Origin: Solimonas fluminis
GTDB taxonomy: Bacteria > Pseudomonadota > Gammaproteobacteria > Nevskiales > Nevskiaceae
Direction: 5' to 3'
Length of the DNA: 64,000 nt
Assembly: GCF_002930645.1 (NCBI RefSeq)
Contig: NZ_PSNW01000004.1
Location: 370-64,369 of the forward strand
A model generated the notes under the pieces. The model ran no database searches and had not been told where the DNA came from. It saw only the letters and a program-made list of their open reading frames with translations. Of this stretch, positions 35,560-43,747 are shown one piece after another (within the stretch, counting starts at the first letter, position 1; every line of letters starts with the position of its first letter). The position numbers and the translations under genes were made by a program.

Positions 35560-36960
35560 CTACCGCCCCGCGGAGGCGTCCGGCAAGCACTTGCCGGGAT
35601 TGAGCAGGCCCAGAGGGTCCAGCGTGCGCTTGAGCGCACGCATGGTCTCCAGCGTGTCGGCCGCGATCTCCCAACCGACGTAGTCGCGCTTCTCGATGCC
35701 CACGCCATGCTCGCCGGACAGGGTGCCCTCCAGCGACAGCACCAGGCGGAACACGTCGTGCAGGCAGGCGGTGATGGCGCGCATCTGCGCCGGGTCCTCG
35801 GGGTCGGCCAGCAGGTTGACGTGGATGTTGCCGTTGCCGGCATGGCCGAAGTTGACGATGCGGATGGCGTGGCGGCGCGACAGTTCCCGCAGGCCGCCGA
35901 TCAGCTCGGGGATGCGCGTCACCGGCACCGCCACGTCCTCGTTGACCTTCTTCGGCGCGATCTTGCGCAGCGAGGGCGACAGCACCTTGCGGCAGGCCCA
36001 CAGCGCCTCGGCCTCGGCCGCCGTGGCGGCTGCCTTCAGCTCCACCAGGCCCGGGCCCGCCGCGGCGGCGCTGACCGCCGCCACCGCGGCCTCCAGCGAC
36101 TCGGGGCTGCCGTCGACCTCGACCAGCAGCAGCGCGCCGGTGCCGGCGGGTACGCCGGTGCGCTGGTATTCCTCGGCCAGGCGCACGGCCTCGCCGTCCA
36201 TCAGCTCCAGGGCGCAAGGGGTCTCGGGCTGGCCCATGATGCGCGACACCGCGCTGGCGGCGGCGGAAACGTCGGCATAGCAGGCGCGGAGCATGCGCCG
36301 CGCCTGCGGCTGCGGCAGGAGCTTGAGCGTGGCCTCGGTGATCACCGCCAGGGTGCCCTCGCTGCCGACCAGCAGGCGCGTCAGGTCATAGCCCACCACG
36401 CCCTTGGTGGTGGTGCAGCCGGTCTTCAGCGACACGCCGGCGCCGGTCACCGCGCGCAGGCCCAGCACGTTGTCGCGCGCGGTGCCGTACTTCACCGCGC
36501 GCGGGCCGCCCGCACAGCAGGCCAGGTTGCCGCCCACCGTGGAATAGCCGGCGCTGGTGGGGTCCGGCGCCCAGAACAGGCCGTGCTTGGCCGCCTCGGC
36601 CTGCACGTCGCCATTGAGCGCGCCGGCCTCGCATTCGATCAGGCGGTCTCCAGGAGAGAGGCGCAGGATGCGGTTCATGCGCTCCAGCGACAGCACGATG
36701 CCACCATGGATCGGCACGGTGGCGCCGGTGGTATTGGTGCCGCGGCCGCGCGTGACCAGCACGCTGCGGAACTCGTTGCAGGCCGCGACCAGGGCCTGCA
36801 CTTCCTCATGGGTCTGCGCGAACACCACCGCCTGGGGCAGGGCCACGCGCTTGGAGTTGTCGTAGCCGTAGGGCAGGCAGTCGGCCGGATCGGTCAGCAG
36901 GCGCTCGCCGCCGAAGACCTCGCCCAGTCGGCGCAGCAGGCCCGGCGCCAGGGCGGTCAT
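35560..36960 (-). CDS. FAD-linked 2-hydroxyacid oxidase/dehydrogenase (GlcD/D-lactate dehydrogenase type)
   Basis: A 466-residue flavoprotein of the VAO fold. FAD-binding domain: LVTRGRGTNTTGATVPIHGG, APDPTSAGYSTVGGNLACCA, KYGTARDNVLGL, GSEGTLAVITEATLKLLPQP. C-terminal cap: NFGHAGNGNIHVNLLADPED and SGEHGVGIEKRDYV, with the His residues typical of the family. It may oxidise D-lactate, glycolate or D-2-hydroxyglutarate; the sequence does not settle which. It stands alone, with no glcEF, behind the AT-rich dyad at 36981-37020, and converges with sspB. Confidence 0.9.
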   Translation of the reverse strand: MTALAPGLLRRLGEVFGGERLLTDPADCLPYGYDNSKRVALPQAVVFAQTHEEVQALVAACNEFRSVLVTRGRGTNTTGATVPIHGGIVLSLERMNRILRLSPGDRLIECEAGALNGDVQAEAAKHGLFWAPDPTSAGYSTVGGNLACCAGGPRAVKYGTARDNVLGLRAVTGAGVSLKTGCTTTKGVVGYDLTRLLVGSEGTLAVITEATLKLLPQPQARRMLRACYADVSAAASAVSRIMGQPETPCALELMDGEAVRLAEEYQRTGVPAGTGALLLVEVDGSPESLEAAVAAVSAAAAGPGLVELKAAATAAEAEALWACRKVLSPSLRKIAPKKVNEDVAVPVTRIPELIGGLRELSRRHAIRIVNFGHAGNGNIHVNLLADPEDPAQMRAITACLHDVFRLVLSLEGTLSGEHGVGIEKRDYVGWEIAADTLETMRALKRTLDPLGLLNPGKCLPDASAGR

Positions 36961-36980
36961 GCGCAGTTCCCCGGTCTGTG

Positions 36981-37020
36981 ATTATTTATTACAAAATACA
37001 TATTGAATTGTATAAATAAT
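36981..37020. promoter_or_regulatory. AT-rich inverted repeat upstream of the FAD-linked oxidase
   Basis: ATTATTTAT(T)ACAA is mirrored by TTGTATAAATAAT over a 40-base span, starting 20 bases before the oxidase ATG (36960). The base composition is strikingly unlike the surroundings. It lies between the stop of yraN and the start of the oxidase, so it can serve as promoter plus operator. Confidence 0.55.
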
Positions 37021-37040
37021 CCTGTCATGGCAGGACCAGC

Positions 37041-37382
37041 TTACACGGCGTCGAAGGCCGCGGTGATCCAGTCGGGACGGCCGGCACCGTCGAAGGCGAC
37101 GACGTCGAAGCGCACCGGGCGATGTCCGTGCTCGGGGTGGGACGCAAGGTACATCTGCGTGGCCAGCACGATGCGCTGCTGCTTGCGCGCATCCACCGAT
37201 TCGGCGGCGCTGCCGAAGCCCGGGTTGCTGCGGCTGCGGACCTCGATCACCGCGAGGGTGTCTCCGTCACGCATCACCAGGTCCAGTTCGCCGCCGCGGC
37301 AGCGGTAGTTGCGCTGCAGCAGCTTGAGTCCGCGCGACTGCAGAAGGCGCAGCGCGCGATCCTCGGCCTCGCCGCCGTTCAC
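37041..37382 (-). CDS. yraN: YraN/UPF0102 family nuclease-like protein
   Basis: A 113-residue restriction-endonuclease-fold protein of undefined role. Landmarks: EDRALRLLQSRGLKLLQRNY, GGELDLVMRDGDTLAVIEVR (the Asp and Glu-Val-Arg of the catalytic core), RIVLATQMYL and RFDVVAFDG. I place the start at a GTG (37382) overlapping the lpoA-like stop (GTGA); a longer reading from 37451 would add a poorly conserved segment. Order lpoA-yraN matches E. coli. Confidence 0.88.
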   Translation of the reverse strand: MNGGEAEDRALRLLQSRGLKLLQRNYRCRGGELDLVMRDGDTLAVIEVRSRSNPGFGSAAESVDARKQQRIVLATQMYLASHPEHGHRPVRFDVVAFDGAGRPDWITAAFDAV

Positions 37383-38977
37383 GGCACCGCGCCGACAGGC
37401 GCCGGCGACGTCTCCAGCAGGCTCAGGCCCTCGGGGCGGATTTCGGCGCACTGCAGGCCACGGCGGACCGCGCCGTTGCCGCCGACGCTGAGCAGGCCGG
37501 TCATGCCGGGCATGCGCGACAGCGATGCGCCCGGGTGCAGGGTGGAGGCGATGGCCTGTGCGTCGTAGCCGAAGGCGAACAGGCGCGGCTCGCGGCGCTG
37601 TCCGGCGAGGTCGGCCGCCTCGGCACGCTCCGCCGCGTAGTCGCCGGGCGCGAGGATCCAGGGCATGTCGCAGAAGCGCATGCCGGCGGTGTCGTTGTCG
37701 GGTCGCCCGCCGTAGGCCGCGGCCGTGGTGTAGACCGGCAGGTTGCCGGCGTAGTAGAAGCGCAGCATCGCGCCGATCAGGCGGGCGTCGATGTTGCGGG
37801 CGACCACGAACACCATGTCCACGTCGCTGCGGCGGGTGCCGGCATCCTTCTGCGTGCGCAACAGGTTGCGCACCGTGGCCGAGAAGTCCTTCTGGTTGAC
37901 CGGGTAGCGCGAGGTCTCCACCACCTGCCCGCCCAGCGCCTGGAAACGCTGGCGGAAGGCGGTGTAGGTGCGCTCGCCCCAGTCGGAGCCCGGCGTCAGC
38001 ACGATGGCGCGGCGCAGGCCCTGGCCGGCGGCATGCTCGGCGGCGGTGCGCGCCTCGTCCTCGGGCGCGAGACCGAACTGCAGGAAACGCGGCGGCGCCG
38101 GCTGCGATTCGTCCAGGTAGTTCAGCGCCAGCACCGGCACGGCCGGGCTGCCCTGCTGCGCCATGGCGGCGACGCTCTCCTTGCGCAGCGGCCCCACCAC
38201 CACGGCGGCGCCGTCGCGCAGGGCCTGGGCGTAGGCGCCCAGGGTGGCATCGGCGCTGGCCGCGCTGCCGACGTCGTAGATGCGCACGCGGCCGGCGGCG
38301 CCGTTGCGGAAGTGCGCCGCCAGGTAGCCGTCGCGCACGGCCTCGGCACTGGCAGCAAAGGCCCCGCTCAGCGGCAGCAGCAGTGCGGTGCCGCCGGCAT
38401 TCACCGGCTCGGCGGCCGGAACGGCCTGGCCGGGAACCGCGTCCGGGGTGGCGGCCGGCGGGGCCGCCGGCGTCGCGGTGGCCGCGGCGCCCTCATTGCT
38501 GCCGAACAGCGCGCGCGCCCGAGCTTCCTCGATGCGCGGCGCCAGCGACGGCAGGCCCGCGCTGGAAGCCGGCAGCGCCTTGGCCGCCTCGAAGGGCTGG
38601 TTCTTCAGCAGCAGGCTTTCGGCACGCAGCAGCTGCAGGCGCCCGAACTTCTCGCCGCCGAGGGCATTGGCGGGAATGTGCTGGGCCAGGCCCAGCGCGC
38701 GGTCGGCGTCGCGGGCAGCCACCGCCGCCTCCGCCGCCGCCAGCCAGAACTCCGCCGCCAGGGCCGGCGGCTGCGCCAGCGCGGAACGCTCGTAGGCCGC
38801 CGAGGCCGCGGCGTAGTCGCCGCGCAGCCAGGCACTGCGCGCCTCTTCCAGCGCCGGCGCGGGGCCGGGCGCGCCGGGCAGCGCGGGGTCTTCCGCCGCC
38901 GGCGTGCTGGCGCAGGCCGGCAGCAGCACCGCGGCCAGCGCGAGGAACAGCAGGGCCGGCGAATTGAACTTGGGCAT
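37379..38977 (-). CDS. lpoA: Penicillin-binding protein activator LpoA/LppC family lipoprotein
   Basis: Outer-membrane lipoprotein thought to activate PBP1A. The 532-residue protein has a lipoprotein signal ending LLPAC-AS, an N-terminal TPR-like helical domain (about 40-190), an Ala/Pro linker, and a periplasmic-binding-protein-like domain (LLLPLSGAFAASAEAVRDGY, VVGPLRKESVAAMA, LTPGSDWGERTYTAFRQRFQ). GAGG lies 4 bases before the ATG at 38977, which puts the signal peptide at the start. Divergent from rsmI as in E. coli, supporting LpoA. Confidence 0.92.
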   Translation of the reverse strand: MPKFNSPALLFLALAAVLLPACASTPAAEDPALPGAPGPAPALEEARSAWLRGDYAAASAAYERSALAQPPALAAEFWLAAAEAAVAARDADRALGLAQHIPANALGGEKFGRLQLLRAESLLLKNQPFEAAKALPASSAGLPSLAPRIEEARARALFGSNEGAAATATPAAPPAATPDAVPGQAVPAAEPVNAGGTALLLPLSGAFAASAEAVRDGYLAAHFRNGAAGRVRIYDVGSAASADATLGAYAQALRDGAAVVVGPLRKESVAAMAQQGSPAVPVLALNYLDESQPAPPRFLQFGLAPEDEARTAAEHAAGQGLRRAIVLTPGSDWGERTYTAFRQRFQALGGQVVETSRYPVNQKDFSATVRNLLRTQKDAGTRRSDVDMVFVVARNIDARLIGAMLRFYYAGNLPVYTTAAAYGGRPDNDTAGMRFCDMPWILAPGDYAAERAEAADLAGQRREPRLFAFGYDAQAIASTLHPGASLSRMPGMTGLLSVGGNGAVRRGLQCAEIRPEGLSLLETSPAPVGAVP

Positions 38978-39014
38978 GTCGCCTCGGGGCAAACGATAAT
39001 GGGCGAAGTATGAC

Positions 39015-39908
39015 ATGCAGGCCCCTGTGGAGACGTCCGTGAACACCCCCGCCAACGCCGTCCAGCCCGGCCATCTCTACGTCGTCGCCACGCCGATCGG
39101 CAACCTCGGCGACCTGTCGCCCCGTGCCCTGGCGGTGCTCGGCGGCGTGGATGCGATCTGCGCGGAGGACACCCGCAACAGCGCCGCCCTGCTCAGCCAT
39201 TTCGGCCTGCGCAAGCCGCTGCTGGCGCTGCACGACCACAACGAGGAGCAGGTGGCCGCGGGGCTGGTCGGACGGCTGGCCTCCGGCGAGTCCCTGGCGC
39301 TGGTGTCCGACGCCGGCACGCCGCTGGTGTCCGACCCCGGCTTCCGGCTGGTGCGCGCGGCCCGCGAGGCCGGCCTGCCGGTGGTGGCCCTGCCCGGCCC
39401 CTGCGCCGCCATCGCCGCGCTGTCGGTGTCCGGCATCGCCAGCGACCGCTTCCTGTTCGTGGGCTTCCTGCCCGCCAAGTCCGGCCAGCGCCGCGCGGCG
39501 CTGGAGGACCTGGCCAGCGAACCGGCGACGCTGCTGCTCTACGAGTCCAGCCACCGCATCGCCGAAGCGGCCACGGACCTGGCCGCCGTGCTGGGCACCC
39601 GCCGCGTCTGCATCGCGCGCGAACTGACCAAGCTGTTCGAGCAGAGCGAGGTGATGGCGGCCGCCGATCTGCCGGGCTGGATCGCCGCCGACGCCAACCG
39701 CGGGAAGGGCGAGTTCGTGCTGGTGGTGGAAGGCGCGGCGCGGCGCGAAGCCGTGGCGGGAGGCGCGGACGTGGCGCGCATCCTGCGCGTGCTGGTGCGC
39801 GAACTGGGGGCCTCGCAGGGGGCGAAGCTGGCGGCGGAGATCACCGGGCTGAAGAAGCGGGACCTGTACGAGATGTCGCTGACGCTCGGCGGCAAGGAAG
39901 AAGGCTAG
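39015..39908 (+). CDS. rsmI: 16S rRNA 2'-O-ribose C1402 methyltransferase RsmI
   Basis: Tetrapyrrole-methylase-fold enzyme. The 297-residue protein carries LYVVATPIGNLGDLSPRALA, ICAEDTRNSAALLSHFGL, ALVSDAGTPLVSDPGFRLVR, LPGPCAAIAALSVSG, FVGFLPAKSGQRR and YESSHRI, the RsmI signature blocks. The ATG at 39015 leaves a 37-base divergent gap to lpoA; a GTG at 39039 is another possible start. Confidence 0.96.
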   Translation: MQAPVETSVNTPANAVQPGHLYVVATPIGNLGDLSPRALAVLGGVDAICAEDTRNSAALLSHFGLRKPLLALHDHNEEQVAAGLVGRLASGESLALVSDAGTPLVSDPGFRLVRAAREAGLPVVALPGPCAAIAALSVSGIASDRFLFVGFLPAKSGQRRAALEDLASEPATLLLYESSHRIAEAATDLAAVLGTRRVCIARELTKLFEQSEVMAAADLPGWIAADANRGKGEFVLVVEGAARREAVAGGADVARILRVLVRELGASQGAKLAAEITGLKKRDLYEMSLTLGGKEEG

Positions 39909-40003
39909 TCACGCTTTTTTGCTCGGCGTTTGCACGCGGCCTGCACCCGTCCTGCAAGACCGGCCTCCAGAATCGGTGGACGTCCCCGAGGAGCCACAGA
40001 CCC

Positions 40004-40846
40004 ATGAAACGCCGGCGCTGGATCATGACCGGGCTAGTATCGACAGCCCTCGCGCTCGCCCTGTGGGCATTCTGGCTGGAGCCTGCGAGCCTGCGGACGC
40101 GCGAGTATTCCCTGGCATTGCCGGGCTGGCCACAGGCCTGCGATGGAATGCGTGTGGCCGTGCTCGCCGACCTGCATGTCGGCTCACCCTGGCAGGGGCC
40201 GGCGCAGTTGCAGCGGATCGTGCAGGCCGTGAACGCCACAAGGCCCGACCTGGTGCTGCTGGCCGGCGACTACGTCATCGACAGTGTAGTCGGCGGAAGC
40301 TTCGTGTCGCCGGAGCAGATGGCTCCGGAGCTGGGAAAGCTCTCTGCGCCGCTGGGCGTTTTCGCGGTACTGGGCAACCATGACTGGATGCTCGATGGCC
40401 CTCGGGTGAGCCGTGCGCTGGAAGCTGCCGGCATTCGCGTGCTGGAAGATGCCGCGCGGGCAGGGCTGCGCGGCGACTGCCGATTCTGGCTCGCAGGCGT
40501 GGGCGACTTCTGGGAGGCGAAGCACGACTGGCGACAGGCCCTTGCCGCAGTGCCGGAAGCAGCCCCGGTCCTGCTGTTCACGCACAACCCGGACGTCTTC
40601 GCGGAACTGCCGCCACGCGTCACGCTGGCCATCGCCGGGCATACCCATGGCGGCCAGGTGCGTATCCCTGGCGTCGGCCGGCCAGTAGTGCCCTCGCGTT
40701 ACGACGAACGCTACGCGGCAGGCCATGCGGTGGAGGATGGCCGCCATCTCTTCGTGAGCACAGGCCTGGGCACCAGCATCCTGCCGGTGCGCTTCCTGGT
40801 ACCGCCAGAGATCCCGCTCCTGCGGCTCAGGGCCGCGGTGCGCTAA
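40004..40846 (+). CDS. Metallophosphoesterase
   Basis: A 280-residue phosphoesterase of the calcineurin/YkuE type. An N-terminal membrane anchor (IMTGLVSTALALALWAFWL) would hold it at the outer face of the inner membrane. Metal-binding motifs: VLADLHVGS, LLAGDYV, VLGNHDWM, LFTHNPDVF and AGHTHGGQVRIP. YkuE-like members hydrolyse phospholipid-type substrates; the substrate here is unknown. Ends overlapping tail-to-tail with the next gene by 4 bases. Confidence 0.92.
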   Translation: MKRRRWIMTGLVSTALALALWAFWLEPASLRTREYSLALPGWPQACDGMRVAVLADLHVGSPWQGPAQLQRIVQAVNATRPDLVLLAGDYVIDSVVGGSFVSPEQMAPELGKLSAPLGVFAVLGNHDWMLDGPRVSRALEAAGIRVLEDAARAGLRGDCRFWLAGVGDFWEAKHDWRQALAAVPEAAPVLLFTHNPDVFAELPPRVTLAIAGHTHGGQVRIPGVGRPVVPSRYDERYAAGHAVEDGRHLFVSTGLGTSILPVRFLVPPEIPLLRLRAAVR

Positions 40847-41583
40847 CGCCCCTGCGAACCGAACACCCGCTTGAGGATCTCGGTGGTGCGCGCGGCCGGG
40901 TTCTGGCGGATGCGCGCTTCTTCCTGCGCGATGGTGGTGAACAGGCCCGCCAGGGCCTGCTGGGTAACGTAGGCGTCGAGGTCGATGTTCTTCACGCCGG
41001 CCATCTTCAGCAGCGGGCCGTAGGACGAGGCCATCTGCTTGTACTGCTGGGTCACGCCGACGCGCTGCGTGGTGACCTGCACCAGCGGGTAGACCTTGGC
41101 GTAGATGGCGTCACTGGAGGTGCGGCGGAAGAACTGCGTGGCGGCATCCGGCGAGCCGTTGAGGATGGCGCGCGCGTCCTGGATGCTCATCTGGCGCACG
41201 GCGTTGCCGAAGATCTCGGCGACCTGCGGCACCGCCTGCTCGGCGGCGCGGTTCAGGGTGAGGTGGAAATCGTCCACCGTCTTGCCCTGCCCGAAATTGC
41301 GCAGGCCCTTCTCCAGCTTGGCCAGTTCCGGCGGGACCGGGATGCGCACGCCGGCATTGCCCCAGTAGCCGTCGTTGCGTCCGAGCTGGTTGATGGCCTT
41401 GGTGGTGCCCACCGCCAGGGCCTCGCGCAGGCCACCGACGATCTCGTTCTCGCCCAGGGGCGCCTGGCTGGCGCCAGGCTGGCCCATGGCGCCCAGCACC
41501 TGGCCCAGGCCCTGCTCGAAGTCCGCCGTGGCGCAGCCGGCCAGGGAGAGCGACAGGGCGACGACGACGATCCGCTTGTGCAT
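40843..41583 (-). CDS. DUF4197 family lipoprotein
   Basis: A 246-residue lipoprotein: signal VVVALSLSLAGC-AT with a lipobox LAGC. The mature part is helical, with GLREALAVGTTKAINQLGRN, GYWGNAGVRIPVPPELAKLE, LNRAAEQAVPQVAEIFGNAV and ALAGLFTTIAQEEARIRQNP, the DUF4197 pattern. Members are widespread in proteobacteria with no defined function. Convergent with the metallophosphoesterase gene, divergent from the VOC gene. Confidence 0.9.
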   Translation of the reverse strand: MHKRIVVVALSLSLAGCATADFEQGLGQVLGAMGQPGASQAPLGENEIVGGLREALAVGTTKAINQLGRNDGYWGNAGVRIPVPPELAKLEKGLRNFGQGKTVDDFHLTLNRAAEQAVPQVAEIFGNAVRQMSIQDARAILNGSPDAATQFFRRTSSDAIYAKVYPLVQVTTQRVGVTQQYKQMASSYGPLLKMAGVKNIDLDAYVTQQALAGLFTTIAQEEARIRQNPAARTTEILKRVFGSQGR

Positions 41584-41711
41584 GCCAGGATTCCTTCAAG
41601 GATGCATGGAGCCTAGCGCAAGCCGGCCGCCCGCGATGTCAGCAATCTGCCCGGCGGCCTGTCGAGGCCGTATAGTCGGCGGCAGGACCATCCAGGCCGC
41701 GGAGGCCGCCC

Positions 41712-42155
41712 GTGAACAACCTCGAAACCATCGAGCTCAAGGCCTTCCTGCCGGCGAAGGATTTCGCCCTGTGCAAGCAGTTCTACATCGACGCCGGCTT
41801 CACCCTGAGCTGGTCCTCGGAGGTGATGGCCCAGCTGCATGCCGGCAGCGCCACCTTCCTGCTGCAGGACTTCTACGTGAAGGAGTTTGCCGAGAACCTG
41901 ATGATGCACCTGCTGGTGCCGGACGTGGAGGCCTGGTGGCGGCACATCTCGGCGCAGGACCTGCCGGGGCGCTATGGCGTGATGCTGCAGCCGCCGGAGG
42001 ACCGCGACTGGGGCATCCGGGACTTCGTGATGAACGATCCGTCGGGGGGTGTTGTGGCGGATCGGACAGTCGATCGAGCCGTGAAAGCAAGTGCCAAGTG
42101 CTCGGGACCGAATGCTGAGCGGTACGCCGCCTTCGTACTTGGCACTCGGTCCTGA
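41712..42155 (+). CDS. VOC (glyoxalase-like) protein with an apparent 3' frameshift
   Basis: GTG start with GGAG upstream. Residues 1-111 form one VOC repeat pair (KAFLPAKDFALCKQFYIDAG, LMMHLLVPDVEAWWRHISAQ, DRDWGIRDFVMNDPSG). After DPSG the open frame continues with 36 unrelated residues into a repeat. Reading one base on from the six-G run at 42044-42049 gives VLWRIGQSIEP and a stop at 42082-42084, which is the normal family C-terminus (DPSGVLWRIxQ) and a 123-residue protein. So the run has one G too many, by mutation, slippage or sequencing error. Substrate unknown. Confidence 0.85.
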   Translation: MNNLETIELKAFLPAKDFALCKQFYIDAGFTLSWSSEVMAQLHAGSATFLLQDFYVKEFAENLMMHLLVPDVEAWWRHISAQDLPGRYGVMLQPPEDRDWGIRDFVMNDPSGGVVADRTVDRAVKASAKCSGPNAERYAAFVLGTRS

Positions 42156-42168
42156 GCACTCAGCACTT
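42089..42168. repeat. REP-like inverted repeat between convergent genes
   Basis: Left arm AAGTGCCAAGTGCTCGGGAC (42089-42111 in full) and right arm at 42146-42168 are reverse complements at 20 of 23 positions, with a 34-base centre. It lies between the true end of the VOC gene (42084) and the end of the DUF2461 gene (42173). A partial copy is at 12047-12069. It may double as a bidirectional terminator. Confidence 0.75.
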
Positions 42169-42172
42169 TCTT

Positions 42173-42904
42173 CTAGAATTCCAGGTCCAGCGCTCCACAC
42201 AGCCAGTCGCACAGTGGCGCGACATCCTTGTAGCGCTTCATCAGCAGCTGCGGCAGGCCCGGCGAGAGGATGTCCTCGTCGGACAGCGGGGTGCTGGCGA
42301 TGAAGTCCTTGCGCTTGAGGTCGTCGATCAGCTCGTGGGCCGGGTCGTAGCCCTTGGGCGGGCGCGACAGCGAGTCGCCGCCCATCTCCCAGTGCCTGCG
42401 GAAGGCCGCCGAGCGGGTGGCCTGCTTCCAGCTGGCCGGGTTGTTCAGCAGGTAGTTGCGGATGCGCTTGAGGCTTTCGGGCTGGGGATGCCAGATGCCG
42501 CCGCCGGTGAAGCACTCCCCTGATTCCAGGTGCAGGTAGAGCACCGGCGCGTCGAGGCGGCCCATCGCCGCGTTGCCGGCATCGCCGCGCTGCATCGCCT
42601 TGGTGGCGGCGTGGTAGAAGGTGATGCCGACGTGGGTCTTGTAGGGCGTCTTGTCCGCGGCGAAGCGCGTGTCGCGGTGGATGCGGAACAGGGAACCGCC
42701 GACCGGCTTGGGGTTGGCGACGATCTGCTCGCTCAGGGAGCGCAGCGGGGCCTCCATGGCGGCGATCAGGCGCAGCGCCGGCCCGCGCACCTGCTCCTCG
42801 TAGCGGTCCTTGTTGGCCTGGAACCACTCGCGGCTGTTGTTTCGCTTGAGCGCCTTGAGGAACTTGAAGAGGTCCGGGGTGAAGTACGCCTCTGCCTTGG
42901 CCAT
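42173..42904 (-). CDS. DUF2461 (TIGR02453) family protein
   Basis: A 243-residue protein of a conserved family without assigned function. Typical blocks: FTPDLFKFLKALKRNNSREW, FQANKDRYEEQVRGPALRLI, GGSLFRIHRDTRFAADKTPY, KTHVGITFYHAATK, YLHLESGECFTGGGIWHPQP. No signal peptide or membrane segment. I start at MAKAEAYF (42904). Convergent with the VOC gene, divergent from the aldolase-like gene. Confidence 0.93.
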   Translation of the reverse strand: MAKAEAYFTPDLFKFLKALKRNNSREWFQANKDRYEEQVRGPALRLIAAMEAPLRSLSEQIVANPKPVGGSLFRIHRDTRFAADKTPYKTHVGITFYHAATKAMQRGDAGNAAMGRLDAPVLYLHLESGECFTGGGIWHPQPESLKRIRNYLLNNPASWKQATRSAAFRRHWEMGGDSLSRPPKGYDPAHELIDDLKRKDFIASTPLSDEDILSPGLPQLLMKRYKDVAPLCDWLCGALDLEF

Positions 42905-42991
42905 GGCCTTCCCTGTCAGGAGTGATTTTTCTAACTTGCCAAGCCCGCGCGCCTGGCGCAAGTTTGCGGGACCAATCTACGGGAGCGGGAC

Positions 42992-43747
42992 ATGGCACAG
43001 GGCGTACGCGAGCAGGTGTCGGCGGAGGAATGGGCGCTGCGGGTCAACCTGGCCGCGGCCTACCGGCTGGTGGCGCTCTACGGCTGGGACGACCTGGTCT
43101 TCACCCACATCTCGGCACGCGTGCCGGGCCCGGAGGATCATTTCCTGATCAATCCCTATGGCTTCATGTTCGAGGAGATCACCGCCAGCTCGCTGGTGAA
43201 GATCGACCTGCAGGGCCGCAAGGTGATGGACTCGCCGCACCCGGTGAACCCGGCGGGCTTCACGATCCATAGTGCGATCCACGCCGCGCGCCACGACATC
43301 CAGTGCGTGATGCACACCCATTCGCTCAACGGCGTGGCGGTGTCGGCGCAGAAGGACGGCGTGCTGCCGATCTCGCAGCAGTCGCTGTTCGTGCTGTCGT
43401 CGCTGGCCTACCACGACTACGAGGGCGTGGCGCTGAACGAGGACGAGAAGCCGCGCCTGGTGCGGGACCTGGGCGACAAGGTCTTCTACATGCTGCGCAA
43501 CCATGGCCTCCTGACGCTGGGCAACACCATCGCCGATGCCTTCCTGCAGATGTACATCTTCGAGGCCGCCTGCATGATCCAGGTACGGGCGCAGGCCGGC
43601 GGCGGCGAGCTGATCCCGATCGCCAAGCCGATCCTGGAAGGCATCCAGAAGCAGGTGCAGATGGTGACGCGCGGCCTGGGCGGCGCGCTGGCCTGGCCGG
43701 GGCTGCTGCGCAAGCTGGACCGGGTGAACCCCGGATACGCCGACTAG
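42992..43747 (+). CDS. Class II aldolase/adducin-domain protein
   Basis: A 251-residue protein of the fuculose-aldolase fold. WALRVNLAAAYRLVALYGWD, DLVFTHISARVPGPEDHFLI, NPYGFMFEEITASSLVKIDL; zinc ligands are probably His-Thr-His in CVMHTHSLNG and the later His in LRNHGLLTLG. Proteins of this length in proteobacteria are mostly uncharacterised and not true sugar aldolases. GGGAG precedes the ATG. Its stop abuts the AsmA gene's stop. Confidence 0.9.
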   Translation: MAQGVREQVSAEEWALRVNLAAAYRLVALYGWDDLVFTHISARVPGPEDHFLINPYGFMFEEITASSLVKIDLQGRKVMDSPHPVNPAGFTIHSAIHAARHDIQCVMHTHSLNGVAVSAQKDGVLPISQQSLFVLSSLAYHDYEGVALNEDEKPRLVRDLGDKVFYMLRNHGLLTLGNTIADAFLQMYIFEAACMIQVRAQAGGGELIPIAKPILEGIQKQVQMVTRGLGGALAWPGLLRKLDRVNPGYAD

